Shown one piece after another: positions 1 through 11,655 of a DNA stretch of 64,000 nucleotides. Numbering within the stretch: position 1 is the stretch's first letter; each line of letters opens with the position of its first letter. The notes under the pieces were generated by a model. That model was not told the DNA's origin and did not search any database. It saw nothing but the letters and a program-made list of their open reading frames with translations. The translations under genes and the position numbers were made by a program. This DNA comes from Russula earlei (Eukaryota; Basidiomycota; Agaricomycetes; Russulales; Russulaceae), in NCBI GenBank assembly GCA_025769875.1, contig JAGFNK010000203.1, forward strand, positions 21,001 through 85,000, in the 5' to 3' direction.

Positions 1-1344
1 TCTACCCTTTCCCATCGGCCAACGCCCTCATCAATACACGCAACGCAGCCATCGACAGTCATCAGGAAAAACCTGATGTGCAAATATCTCTCTATAATAA
101 TGTGAACTTAGCAGCGTAATTATCATTGACTTATGTTAACCTCTCGCTAGCATGTGAGGTTTTTCCTGATGCCACCGTACCGTCCACGATAACAGAGCGT
201 TTCACGTGCACTGATGTCTACGAGAGCGCGGACTCTGCATCGGAATTAGAGTATTGGAGTCCAACATCTTACATAACCTACAGTACTCACTATGTATTCC
301 AAGTACTTGTATATGGGGGGACGGTACTATACGTCTACTCCTTAATCCAAACTATATCAATGTTTTCATCACGCTATTGTTCACTATCACAACCACCTAA
401 GTTCCAGTATATATCATGGGGAAATAATATACGGATCAAGGCTCAATGTATGGCGCCCCCTCGGGGATCGGGGATCGCGAAGTCATGGGCGCAATAAAGG
501 GTACAGCACGACGAGGGTCCACCGCCTCTAGAAGACGGTGGATATTAGATATGGGGGTGACCACCCTCATTGTTCGTGTTCGAGGATTGGAGGTAAAACG
601 TGAAGCTATATCTTGTGACCATCGTGGTCGTGCGAAGCTGTCGCGTAGCCGGCCTGACACGCTGGGGAGCGCGTGAAGGGGGGATCGGAATGCGCGGCTA
701 CAGCGCGTGTCCTGCGATCCTGGCCCGTGCGAGATCAGTTCACGGCGCACTAAACTAATTGTTTAAATTTGAATTTGAATTTGTCAGAGTCCTTATAAAG
801 CAGCTTTGTGAGGCGTATCGGCGTTTGTCCTCTCCTTCATCCCGTCATCTTCCATCCGGTTCAAAATGCTTCCGTTCAATTGACCATTCTCTAAGGACAT
901 GTACTACCATCTTGGTAGATCAGCATGGCAAGGTTCCGTCTTTTCCCCTTTTGGAGAGGAAGCATTAGCCACCTCTAGCATGAGGGAAATCCATCTCAAA
1001 AATGTGAAAACTGGATTACTCCGATTTTCGCAATTTTGGAATGTATTTCCTTAGCGTTTCTTGCTACTACGCGTGTTAAGATACGGGGCTTTTTTGTCCT
1101 CATTGACGTCGTAAGCCATGAGTGCATGAGTATTGTACACAGTTGCGACGATGTTTCTCGCTGTAAAGCTGCTCGAGTTGAATCCATTTCAAAAATGTGA
1201 AAATTGCACAAATTGCGAGTTTCACATCTTTGAGGTGCGTTCCTAGACTCGAGGCTTGTATCCGTTCGCGAGCGTGAGTAGGAAAACGGGTCTCATACGA
1301 AATTCGATGTGAGCTCCGACCCCTCATCGTAACGCTGTAAGGCG
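1..1344. other. intergenic region, no supported gene
   Basis: No open frame here shows a family signature or a sensible splice structure. The stretch holds the 112-bp inverted-repeat element at 60-171 and a 23-bp direct repeat (988-1010 and 1181-1203). The final part is presumably the promoter of the Rpp40-like gene that begins at 1345. Confidence 0.6.
60..171. mobile_element. MITE-like element with 15-bp perfect terminal inverted repeats
   Basis: Positions 60-74 read CATCAGGAAAAACCT and 157-171 are its exact reverse complement, bounding a 112-bp AT-rich segment with no coding capacity. The left arm forms a small hairpin of its own (60-79). The size and perfect ends fit a miniature inverted-repeat transposable element. 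No convincing target-site duplication was found at the flanks. A near-identical terminus occurs at 33640-33654, suggesting a dispersed family. Confidence 0.55.
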
Positions 1345-2922
1345 ATGCCCCCATCACTACTGGAGAAACGCATCAGTAGAATTTCAACTGGTCGCTTACC
1401 TTCCAGCAGGCTCCTCGAACTGAGCTCTAGACCTTTCGTTCACCAGGCATGTTGCGTTACGCTGTTTACTATGGTCGCCATTCACGTCGGAGCGTGCTGA
1501 AAGTTAGGTCGACGTTGTATTTCCGTCTGACCATGAACTCCGAGAGGCGTTCAGCAAACTCGAGACAGAGTACTATACCTCGCGTGGCCCCCTCGCAGAA
1601 ATATACGAGTCCCTTCGCGCGTACGGACAAGGGGCTGGTCTTGCCAGGTGTGTTTTTTGCCCGTAGTTACGTTCGCAGAAGCGAATAAAGGTCGTGAAAG
1701 CGACGCCCAAGTCGCGAGTTCAAGCAAATTTCTCCCTGATGCGTGGTCGTGCAAGGAGGGAAGCTTCGCCCTCAGTAGCAGGAAGGAAACCTATGAGGCT
1801 CTAGGTCTTCCTGGGACTAAACTGTCGACGCTCATGCCCGGGGCGCCAGACCAGCACCGTATGCCCAACGTTCTACGATCCACGTCTCCCTACCCATGTT
1901 CCAACCTCTGCCAGTGATCAAAGTCTTTCTGAATACACCGAGTATGAACGTCCGAAACCACGACTTCATCCTCCAATCGTTCACACAGTGGGATCGGTCA
2001 CGCGAAGAATCCGGTGAAGGACAGTGGGATTTCGCGTTTCACGTCTCCCATCCCGGTGCGTATGACGTACAACTGCGTGCCCTCGAAAACTTACTCGTTC
2101 GCAGACAAAGGGACGGGACCGCTTTCACCTTCCCGCGCTCAGTATTTTAAAGTGGAGCCGGTCATACATATCCTCCAAAACGTGCACGTCCCAACCTCCG
2201 CTCTACCCCCACGTCCGCATCTACGCTCAACCTCCGCGAGACGAAGAGAGCACCGCGATCTGTCCCCTGGGGAGAGAGCCACGAATGCCGACGATAACGA
2301 TGCGTTACAAGACTGGAACGAGAGGGCGAGCTCGTTGTTCGAATGGATCGGGATGGTCAACGTTGGCGCGCAGAGGTATGTTCCTCATGCCCGTTGTGCC
2401 TCGGAGGGACGGTTGCCAGAAAGAGCCATGTGGCCTTAGATTGCAAGCCAACGATCGCGTGGACCCATACGTCGCCGTTTACTCTGCGCCGGCTCCATCC
2501 GCCGTCGGCGACGTGGTGCACGTCCAGTGGCGGGGCTTCCTGACCCCCCGATTCGTACAGAGGGTGCTCGATACGGCCATGTGCGTCCGCCTTTGCCCTG
2601 TTGTGATCGAAGGAGCACTTACCCGTGTCGAACACTTCTGGCCAGGAGGCTCATGGCGGCTTCCTCGAGCATCGCCTTGATCGGTCTAACCATCCACGGA
2701 TCCACGGCGGTACCGATTCTCACACCACATCGAATGCCAAGGTTGGAAGGGGAAGACACCGCCTCGATCATCCTTGCCCCCGATGGCGATGCAATGACCA
2801 GAACGTCTGCCAGTGCTGGGGACGAGGATAGCCTCACCGGTGGCCAAACGTTGACTGGTACACAATTAGTTCGCTGGGCGGTGGTTGAGACAATAGGGAG
2901 GTGGGATTCGAGATTTGGGTGA
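1345..2922 (+). CDS. RPP40: Ribonuclease P/MRP 40 kDa subunit (Rpp40-like), 7 exons
   Basis: A subunit of the nuclear RNase P/MRP ribonucleoproteins that process tRNA 5' ends and pre-rRNA. The seven-exon model closes perfectly in frame: 1345-1455, 1508-1647, 1701-1858, 1915-2055, 2105-2375, 2440-2580 and 2646-2922, giving 412 residues with GT-AG introns of 49-65 nt. Family motifs in order: VDVVFPSDHELREAF near residue 38, RKETYEALGL, QWDFAFHVSHP, a LFEWIGMVNVG block followed by DRVDPYV, then VVHVQWRGFLTP and a C-terminal LTIHGS/GEDTASIIL segment. These match the Rpp40 family as I know it (human RPP40 is about 360 residues). The N-terminal exon is the least certain part; the remainder is supported by consistent phase at every junction. 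Confidence 0.8.
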
Positions 2923-3073
2923 TCAGTCGGCGGGGGCTGTGCGGCATGGGTGGGCGTGAGAAATTGTCTTTGTCGATATTTTTTTTTGCGTCGGATTAGG
3001 AATCGCTTGGTGCTGCCGTTTTAGAGCTTCGCATCATCTTGACCTCGTACCAGCCAGCTCACTTTCCTTTCTC

Positions 3074-3118
3074 TTCAAATCCTTCCTCTCTTTCTCCATC
3101 TCTTCTTATTTTCCTCAC
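3074..3118 (+). promoter_or_regulatory. pyrimidine-rich tract upstream of the 3125 gene
   Basis: A CT-rich stretch lies directly before the ATG at 3125, followed by ATAAAA. Such tracts are common in fungal core promoters and 5' leaders. The assignment rests on position and composition only. Confidence 0.4.
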
Positions 3119-3124
3119 ATAAAA

Positions 3125-3973
3125 ATGGGCCGGACCTTTACCCCTGCCGTCGCCCCCACTCCTATCATCGTTGATCCTGAGGAATCCCGCGACGAATATC
3201 CTCATTATCATCTCTGGTCCTATGAGAACGCATGGGATCCCGATTCCGACGCTTTTTTCAAGGATGCGGTGTACGAGGCTCCCGTCCCTGCTCTTCCCTT
3301 GGAACCCGTGACTCCAGTCGAGAGCACCGATGGCTCTTCCCTCGACTCCAGCGGGCGCGACACCCCAGCAGATTTGCCCCCTGTTCCCGGGCAGTTCTCT
3401 ACCCCCTCAAATCAGAGCATGGAGTTCTGGCTCGAGGGCGCCGCACACGGCGGTAACGCGGCCGTTATCGACGGCCTTCCTCCACTCCCTCCCCCGCGCC
3501 GTCACTCGTCCTCCGAACTACGACGTGGCGCATCGCAGCCCCACTTCCTCTCCTCTGCAGCGTTCGAGCGTTTCTACGCCCGCCAACTCAATCGCGCGCG
3601 AGGCTCGCAGCATCCCCCTGCGTTGACGACCGACGGCGATTCCGACACGGACGCCCCCATGTCCCTACGCCCAGGCGTCAGCGTGCGCACGTCGGAGATC
3701 ACGCCGATCCTGCTGCCCTCGTCCCACCCGCGAGCGGCCCTGTCCGTTGCGTTGCAGCATCCACGCCTTGTGCGGCCCCTTACGCCACCCCCCTCAACTA
3801 TGCCGCCTGTCCCGGCCCTGTCCATGACGCCGAGTGAAGAAGAGGTGCAGCCTTCGCCCCCTCCCAGCGTATCACCAATCTACAATTGGACAACGGCCGC
3901 TCGTCCCGCACCGGAGTCGCCGACCATGCCAACTCGCATTCGCGTGACGCCGGCGCGTTGGCCAGTGTATTGA
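3125..3973 (+). CDS. hypothetical Pro/Ser-rich protein, single exon
   Basis: An uninterrupted 282-residue frame with a good start context, a pyrimidine-rich leader and codon use biased to C-ending codons, so it is probably a real gene. The N-terminal 60 residues are acidic and aromatic (for example HYHLWSYENAWDPDSDAFF). The rest is low-complexity, rich in proline, serine and threonine, with several PPPP runs and many SP/TP pairs that could be phosphorylation sites. There is no signal peptide, membrane segment or recognised domain. The composition suggests an intrinsically disordered regulatory or adaptor protein, but no function can be assigned. It follows the Rpp40-like gene by about 200 bp on the same strand. 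Confidence 0.7.
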   Translation: MGRTFTPAVAPTPIIVDPEESRDEYPHYHLWSYENAWDPDSDAFFKDAVYEAPVPALPLEPVTPVESTDGSSLDSSGRDTPADLPPVPGQFSTPSNQSMEFWLEGAAHGGNAAVIDGLPPLPPPRRHSSSELRRGASQPHFLSSAAFERFYARQLNRARGSQHPPALTTDGDSDTDAPMSLRPGVSVRTSEITPILLPSSHPRAALSVALQHPRLVRPLTPPPSTMPPVPALSMTPSEEEVQPSPPPSVSPIYNWTTAARPAPESPTMPTRIRVTPARWPVY

Positions 3974-5578
3974 TCCAGACGTGGCATGCCCTCGGATTTC
4001 GAGGTGTGCCGATTGCGGATTAAATCCGGCACAACTCAACTTGTGTTTCATAAAATTACGTCCTTTGGATGGGATTCCTTAACTCTTCAAAACCCCATCT
4101 GCAAACCTGCTTGATCTTGTGCGCTGTTCGATACCAAAAATGGCACATTTGTGCTCGCGTTCCCGTCCGTTCGCTCTTCCTGACCTATGTCCTACTGATC
4201 ATTGCCATCCTTTGTGTAGACTGCTTGGATTATAATTACGTCGCCTTCTCCTATGCGCTATGGGCTTTACACGACAGTATCTATATGTTCAACGTTTCAT
4301 AGAACGTACTCTACCTGTTGTGGGCCGTCAGTCTCGGCCTCTGCGTTGTCTGCCATAATCAGGGTCTCAGTCAACTCGTGGGGCTAATGTTTCGCCTGAA
4401 TCTCGTAAAATATATGGTTGTAGTTTTTGATTGTCATGTTCTTATTCCACGGAATGTAGCTGTATCCCATTCTCTTATGGAGTATCATTTGTTTTCATAA
4501 AGACTTTGTGTTTGTTCTTCCTCTCGTCTCGTGGTTACACAGGGCAATAGTCGGAAAGACGAGACTCGAGGCGCGAGCCCCTTGGGGGACGACACGGGAA
4601 GAAGCACAGTCAATAAAAAATCAATAATCTCAGCTCGAACTGCGACACTTTGGTTATCTTACGGACGTATCAGTTCACGAGGATAGAGACCGTCGGACAT
4701 TCTCCACGTCCGAGATGTCGATGACGTCCTTCGAGGACACCGTGCGGACGTACGTCCTGGGCGCCGTCGGGCTAGTCGGTCTCGCCGAATCCCAGCATGT
4801 CTGTCGGGACGAGGTCGTGGCCCCTTCGCCTTCGAAGAACGCGACCGTTTTTTGGGTGCCAGGCCGAGGCCGTGTTCAGGAAGCCGTGCGGGAGGGACAC
4901 GAGAGTGGGCTTGTCGGCTTGGGCCCGGCGGAGCGGTCGTAGCGGTCGTGGGTCATGCCACGCCGCGGCAGGTCGTGCGTGAGGCTTTCTCGCACGCTGC
5001 GGGACACCCCACCATGGTGAGATCGATTTTTTTTTTCGTCACAAACACATCGTCGCCCGGTCTTGGAGGGCGGCCATCGTGGGTGGAGTCCACTTTCGCG
5101 TCTCCTCCGGGTGCGGCTTTGAAAACGAACCGTGACTGGGTGGAGAAACCGTGCTCGCCGCGCGCCGTAGATGCCAAACGGCGGCACCGACCGTTTCGTT
5201 TTGCGATCTTCTGATACGCGCCAAAGTTGCGTGGGAAAGAAGATCGCGAGGCGCGGCATGGACAAATGGTTGCTCCACGAGCGCCGAGGTTGGCTATCGG
5301 GCATCCACAAGGCCAGGCCAGGACGTTGGCCGATTCGTCATCCCATCCATTGGTGGTGGTATATGCGTGACGTTCGGAGCATCAGATTCGGACAAGTCGT
5401 TGATGCCACAGCCGGAATGCCGCATTGGATGAGCTTGCACATAGTCTTTGTTGTGATCGAAGCGTGTTGACAAAAATGTCGAGTCGGTTGGTCGACGATG
5501 TAACGATGGCTGTGCGTAACTGGTCACGTGATCAAGGGATGTGACGGGCCTTTTGCTTGTAGATTGGATGGTGTCGCA
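3974..5578. other. intergenic region with an unassigned GC-rich block at about 4715-5470
   Basis: 3974-4700 contains only the presumed 3' region of the preceding gene. From about 4715 to 5470 there are overlapping open frames on the plus strand (for example 4715-4942, starting MSMTSFEDTVRTYVLGAVG, and 4852-5214) with gene-like composition. I could not join them into a model or recognise a family. It may be an orphan gene with several introns or a decayed one. Confidence 0.35.
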
Positions 5579-6500
5579 ATGTCAGTATCATTATCTCTGG
5601 ATGAAGAAGCCCGCCTTTACACAACCAATGCCGAACGGGAGAAATACGAATCGCTTGCAACCCTTTATGGCATTGTCGTCGCCTTGGACTATCTGGAACG
5701 CGCGTACGTTCGCGACTCGGTGACGGCGGCTGAGTGAGTCGTTGGTCTCATTCTATTACGGGCAACGCGCTGAGAACGGGACGCAAAGAGGTACTCTCCC
5801 GCTTGTACCCGCTTGCTATCGCAGTATAAGACGATGCTAAAGCTGGTCGGTGATGATGTGCCGAGTATTGAGCTGTTCATGGGTCGATACCGGGTGAGCA
5901 GTATCACTCTCACGGGTCTGTGAGCCTTCCCTCTTGCGTCTCATATCACCGCACCTCCAAAGATGGACCATCCCGCGGCGCTTCACCGCCTCAAGGTTGG
6001 CGTTCCGGCGACTGTCGAACACTCGAGCGAGGCGGGTCCGGAGACTGGAAAGTGGGTCGCTGAGACGACACAGGTCGTGCCACCCCTTTTCTCTGCGATG
6101 ACCCCAGGCTGAGCTTTTCCCCAGAGCTTTATAACCTTCATGGACGCACTAAGGCTGCGCCTGCGTGCCAAAGATCAGCTCCATCCGATGCTCCAAGAAC
6201 TTGTCACTGGTTATGCACGATTCAAAGGGAGTAAGGATTGGGAGGGGCGAAGCAAGATGGTCGGATGGTACGTCGTGCCATGCATACTTGATATCGCACA
6301 CCCATCACCCTTCAGGTTGATCACACTGAACGGGATGAAAGCCTCAGAAGAGATCACCGAGGAGCAATCGAGACAGGTAGTTACGGCTGCGCCAGTCCAA
6401 AGCACTCCTCTAATCGATTTCCTCCTAGCTGATGTTTGATGTTGATCACGCTTACGCAGAGTTTTTCAGGAGCCTCAGCAGCAAGGAGAACACCGAGTAG
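5579..6500 (+). CDS. VPS28: ESCRT-I subunit VPS28, 6 exons
   Basis: A core ESCRT-I subunit that binds VPS23 through its N-terminal half and ESCRT-II/III through its C-terminal helical bundle, sorting ubiquitinated cargo at endosomes. Exons 5579-5733, 5791-5893, 5963-6073, 6125-6267, 6316-6376 and 6429-6500 encode 214 residues, close to the human protein (221). Diagnostic stretches: LYTTNAEREKYESLATLYG and ALDYLERAYVRDSVTAAEY in the N-terminal domain, then FITFMDALRLRLRAKDQL, LQELVTGYARF and the terminal LITLNGM / QLMFDVDHAYAEFF helices. All five introns are GT-AG, 48-69 nt, and preserve frame. The ATG at 5579 is chosen because family homology starts a few residues later; an in-frame GTG upstream is unlikely. 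Confidence 0.93.
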
Positions 6501-7071
6501 CGTTAATCGTCCTACCTTTCTGGGAATGCTATCCTCTGTGGTAGTCTTGTATCACATCTATCACCAAAGAGTTGTTTCCATTCGCAAAGTATAAGTAGGT
6601 GTAGTAGAGACTAGCCGCATCTCGCACAAGTTGCCTGCATGTTCACGACAAACGTCTATTTTTTTTGCCGCCGTCATCGTGACAGAAAAAACGATGCACT
6701 CCCGAGGCTATCGTGGACATGCGCAGTGTGATGAATCAGATGAGTCAGACCCAAATTCAGGGCCTGCTTAAGATTAGTGGGAATCCTTTGTTTATCCACA
6801 GCGTATCTTTGCCCCAGTTTCCAACAAGTAATGTGAATCTTAAAGACATGGACAACACCTGAAGCAAGTCGTACCCTAAATGCCACCTATGATGTACGTG
6901 TACCCATCAATCTGAGTCACTTCTGGCCCAAACATTAGGGTGACCTCAACCCGCGGAATTTTCAGGGGTTCAGGGCCTGAGAGCGTGCCATGTGGCCGCT
7001 GCATGTTGCTAAAGTGGGACGATGAATAGAGCAGAGTGCAACGCCCCTCCCGCTTCTACATTTCCTCCACC
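6501..7071. other. intergenic region
   Basis: No coding signal, RNA gene or repeat could be supported here. It presumably carries the VPS28 3' end and the promoter of the oxidoreductase gene starting at 7072. Confidence 0.5.
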
Positions 7072-8689
7072 ATGGCTTCACTGTACGGGTTCGTACAGCG
7101 ACTATATCTCGTGAGCCCATTTGTAAATTTGCATCGCACGTGCTAATACTGCCGCGTTGCAGGTGTTCAACCCTCCCGCTCCGAAGGCACCCTCGGAGTC
7201 TCCCTTGCGGTTCGGCATCCTCGGCGCAGCAAACATCGCACCAATAGCTCTCGTGCTGCCAGTAAAAAGCCATCCTGATGCAGTGGTGAAAGCCGTCGCT
7301 GCCCGGGACCAAAAGCGCGCGGACGCGTTCGCGAAGAAACATGAGATACCGAAGGCCTACGGCGGCCCTGGCGCGTATCAGAGTGCGTGCGCGATGTGTG
7401 CCTCCTATGCAGGCGTTCTAATTGCGAAATCAAGAACTCTTGGACGATCCTGAGATCGATGTGGTGTATAACCCCGTACGTTTTCCGCAAATTCAAAAAT
7501 TTCGCGGCGAAGTGATCGGAACCCTCATCACAGTTGCCCAATGGCCTCCACTATGAGTGGACTATGAAGGCACTCGCAGCTGGGAAACATGTCCTCGTGG
7601 AAAAGCCAAGCGCGGACACTGCTGAAGAGACACGCAGGATGTTTGCGTTCGCTCAAGAGAAACGTCTAACGCTCATGGAAGCATTCCACTACCGGTAGGC
7701 CACAAACACGCCTTGTCGTCTCTGTGTTCCCATCCTTTGCCGGGCAGGTTTCATCCTGCAACAGGGCGCGTGAAAGAAATCGTCGATAGCGGTGAGCTCG
7801 GAACGCCAACAAAGATCGAGGTCACTCTTGGCATCCCTAGTGGTTTCATCAAGGACACTGACTGTCGTATGGAATACGGATTGGGTGGTGGTGCCATGAT
7901 GGACTTGGGGTGTAAGTCCGATTGCACAATCTCCCACGAGTCTCACGGTACCATCCCTCGCAGGCTACGCTGTATCCATGTCGCGGTACCTAGCAGGTGC
8001 CGATCCCACGAAGGTCATCAGTGCCAAGGCAGATATCCATCCGAAGTACCCTCAGGTTGATATTGCAACGACAGCTACGCTTGCTTTTTCAGGCTCGAGA
8101 GGCAGTACTGGGCCTGCTGAGGGGTTGACCGCGACGCTCAATGCACATTTCCGCCTCCCCGCACGGTGGGGCTTCCTTCCGCAGTTACCAAAGATGTTTG
8201 TGCGTGTAAGTGGGACGCGTGGAACCGTTGAGCTGTATAACTTTCCCGGGCCCTGGATTTATCATTACATCTCCGTCGAGAGTTCAGAGCAGGAGGGTGG
8301 GCCGCTGCGGAAGCGGACCGAAAAGAGGTATGGGAACCTAGGGTGGACTACGCAAGTATCTTCCTTCTTCACACTTCCCGCATTCTGACGGAGGCATTGT
8401 GTGCGCAGATATCGGTATCAGCTGGAGGCATTCATCGACAAACTGCGCGGCCGCAATCCTGAGCATTGGTATGACGGCCAAGACTCAATTGCCAACATGC
8501 AGTGGATAGATGCAATCTATACAGAGGTCTGTTATTTCATTCCCGTCGCTTTCCATTTGGTATTTGGACGCGTCCGGAACTCCCCTCGGCATGGATTTCT
8601 TACTGATGTCCGTCCTTTCTTGTCCGTAGACTGGGCTGGGTCCCCGCCCCGCATCGATGGCCGAAGTCCCACAACCGACTGCGACGTGA
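7072..8689 (+). CDS. Gfo/Idh/MocA-family NAD(P)-dependent oxidoreductase, 8 exons
   Basis: A Rossmann-fold dehydrogenase of the glucose-fructose oxidoreductase/inositol dehydrogenase family, probably acting on a sugar or trans-dihydrodiol-type substrate with NADP(H). Exons 7072-7110, 7163-7382, 7435-7475, 7534-7694, 7748-7911, 7964-8351, 8409-8526 and 8630-8689 give 396 residues. The N-terminal nucleotide-binding segment reads [15 protein letters not shown]. The family hallmark EKP is present in [18 protein letters not shown], followed by [11 protein letters not shown] and [19 protein letters not shown], which holds the conserved Asp/Tyr region of the C-terminal alpha/beta domain. The intron at 8352-8408 starts GCAAGT, so it is a GC-AG intron; any GT donor nearby breaks the frame. 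The exact substrate cannot be read from sequence; D-xylose 1-dehydrogenase-like enzymes are the closest family I recall. Confidence 0.88.
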
Positions 8690-9048
8690 GTCTTGTCGAC
8701 CACAGGATGGTTTCCAATAGAGTGTTGTCAGGACTTCCAGAACTAGCGAATACGTTACGTTGACTACTTGGTTACTCTGCTCATACGTTCTTCTCTACGT
8801 TGTCTCTCGCATCACCCCACGGGCTGCCGTATAGTGCGTGGCTGTAGTGTCGTTGATGCTCTCCGTGATGCGCTTGTCAATTCCACACTTAACGTGCGTA
8901 CTCCAAATGGCAGGAATGTCAGTGATGGCAAGGTGGACAACCGAACATCACGACGCGCCGGCAACTGGCAACCATGATTACGTCATCGTATGTGCTTCAC
9001 GGCGTCCGAGTCGGGAGCCTCTGAAGATTACTACTCTGTACTAACACC
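8690..9048. other. intergenic region
   Basis: About 360 bp between the oxidoreductase stop and the glycosyltransferase start. I see no additional gene or motif. Confidence 0.5.
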
Positions 9049-11655
9049 ATGGCCAGTGTGTCAAAGTCCTCGATCACTAAAGCGAGACGCCGCTTTCGAC
9101 GCAACCGCTCTTTTACGTGGCCGCGAAGGGTTTTCTTGCTCCTTCTGGCTCTTATGTTCTTTATGCTCAGGAGATATGCTAGTCGTTCAAGTTCTCCAGA
9201 TGCATTCATAGTGAAAAGCCATTTTCCTGGGTGGAAGTTCCATCCAACTTCACTCAACACCCAGGACCCGCCTCCTGAAAAACGGCAGGTTGCCCAAGAC
9301 AACTTCGGTCCACTGTATATGCTCGAGCTGGGATCTGTGAAGACGGCTTCCAACTCTTCGATCACCGCTGCTGTTCCCATTACGGAGAAGAGCGCACGGA
9401 CACTGGAGCTGACGATTGCTGACTTGCTCGAGTATCAATCGGTTATCAGAGAGGTCGTCATACTTTGTCCCGAGCTGTTGCTATCCACTGCGCGATCTTC
9501 CATTCACCACATCGTCGCGTCATATGGCCGACCGCTTTCCACGCTGTTGACTCTGCTGCCCTGCGCTCATGCGACTTGCTCCCCCGATGAGCTGATCGAA
9601 ACTGCGTTCTACGCGTCCACTGACTGGACGTTGTTCCTGGATGATTCTGGCCTTCGACGAGTGCACAAAGCCGTCCGTCCGTTGCTTCTTAACCCTCCCG
9701 CAGTGACGTTCCCCCTCGGCCTGGACGGCTTTGCCCTTCCCAATTCTGAAGCCCGCAGGGGGGTATGCCTCACTCCGTTCGCTTCTCATCGTCCTGCAGG
9801 CTTCCTCGTCCCTCCATTCGTACTACCCAGCTGCACTTTTTCGGATGCCCACTCGTTTCCGGATCTTACTCCTGACTCATGGTCTGCCCTCGGGCGCTGG
9901 GTCTCCGAGAAACGGCCCGACACGATCGGTGGCGTCATCATCAGCCGGGACTCGGTTGCTGACGATTGTTTCAAATCTAATTATTCGGAAGCCCAGAACG
10001 CTCGCACTGGGCGGCGCTTATCAACTCTCCCCATCGATGATTATCATTCACCGATATTTGGCGCAGAATTGTCATTCGCAAATGCTGGCGCTCAAAATGT
10101 TCAGGGTCGGTTTGGCATCTTCTTTCCCACCCTCGATGATCTTGCTGCATTCTCCCAAGTCGCCTGCCGCCTGGTCATTGGCGGACATCGCCTAAATGTT
10201 TTCCTTTACACAGAAACAGATCAGGACCAGTCCTTCATCTCCACAGATACGTGTACCCTACGTTACCTCTCGAGCTCCTCTGCAACCTCAGCTGTTCCAA
10301 CTAGTCTCTGCCTGGCTTTCCGATTTATCCTGACCCGTTTGATGTGCTTATCACCGTGACAGCAGAAGACATATTCACAGTTTCTCTGCTCCTTGCTATA
10401 AAAGATTCGGCGCACGCCGCATGTACAGTGATCCGGCTCCCAGGTGAAGACCTTATCTACTCGGACTGGATGGGCACCTTATCGTTTCAAGAATGGAAAA
10501 GTACACTTTGTCTATCTCGATCATGAAGCTGCTCTGACTGTAGTAGGTTGGAATGTGCCTCGCATTGATATTAGTATCATCACGAACAATCGCCCCAACT
10601 CGTTATCCCGCTTGGCACGTTCCCTGGAAAACGCTCGCTATTTCGGCGACACTCTTGATCTCCGTTTAAACATGGAGGACTCCGCGGACCTCGCCACAAA
10701 GCAGCTGGTAGGTAGTCTCAAGTGGAGACATGGTGCCACATTCGTGCATCACAGGATTACACACGGAGGTTTGCTGACTGCCGTCGTGGAGTCTTGGTAC
10801 CCACGTTCAAACGACTCTTATGGTGTGGTCTTGGAGGATGATGTGGAGGTTTCTCCTCTATTTTACGCTTGGGTGAAGCTAGCTCTTCTCCACTATAGGT
10901 AAGACACCGTCGTCGTAAATGTTGCTTCTCTCAAATATGGCGGTAATTGTAGATATGGCAACAAAAAGGACAAATCGCCGCTGCTTTTTGGTATAAGTTT
11001 GTACCAACAAAAGAACTTAGAACTCCATATTGAGGGGCGAAGGTCTTTCAATGCTCGCTGGTTATTTGACACTACAGACATGGCGCCACCAAATACGCCG
11101 TACCTCTCACAAATACCCTGCAGCTGGGGCGCAGTCTACTTCCCGGAGCATTGGCGCGAGTTCCACACCTACGTGGCTTGCCGCCTAACCGACCCATCTC
11201 TCTCCTTGAAGGAGAACATTGTTCCCAATGTTCGTTCGAGTCGGTGGCAACACTCCTGGAAGAAGTATTTCATCGAAATGATCTTTCTGCGCGGCTATAC
11301 CATGCTTTATCCCAACTATGCCAATTTTTCCTCGCTTTCGACGAATCACCTGGAACCTGGCGCCCATGTCAAGCGCCTACCACGTGATGTATTTGAAAAG
11401 AAACGCGCCCAATTCGATCTCCCGCTCATGCCGCTCCCTGACATTGATGCATCTGGATACGCCCTCGAGACAGGGTTGCTCGATTTGCCCGAGAGTGGGA
11501 TGCCCGGTTGGGATGCATTGCCCGTACTCGATCTGCATGGATCAATCGTTTCGGAGGAATTGATTGTTGACAGGGGCCAGACACGCAGACCTGAAGTATT
11601 TGGTTGCACGGACCTGCCAACACAATACGACGCACTGTCTTTGCTGTGCCTATAA
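9049..11655 (+). CDS. membrane-anchored family-2 glycosyltransferase-like protein, 4 exons
   Basis: Probably a type II Golgi/ER glycosyltransferase. A basic N-terminus (KARRRFRRNR) precedes a hydrophobic anchor VFLLLLALMFFML at about residues 28-40. Later come the GT2-like core elements: WNVPRIDISIITNNRPNSL, typical of the donor-binding start, and VVLEDDVEVSP carrying an acidic DxD-type metal site. Exons: 9049 to about 10250, 10305-10500, 10547-10898 and 10953-11655. The junctions at 10500/10547 (giving EWKSWNVPRID) and 10898/10953 are solid. The first junction is ambiguous: the best-looking intron (10251-10304) does not keep frame, while a donor at 10198 does but drops about 50 coding bases. 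The acceptor sugar and product are unknown. An 800-plus residue protein of this shape is a familiar uncharacterised family in mushrooms. Confidence 0.78.
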
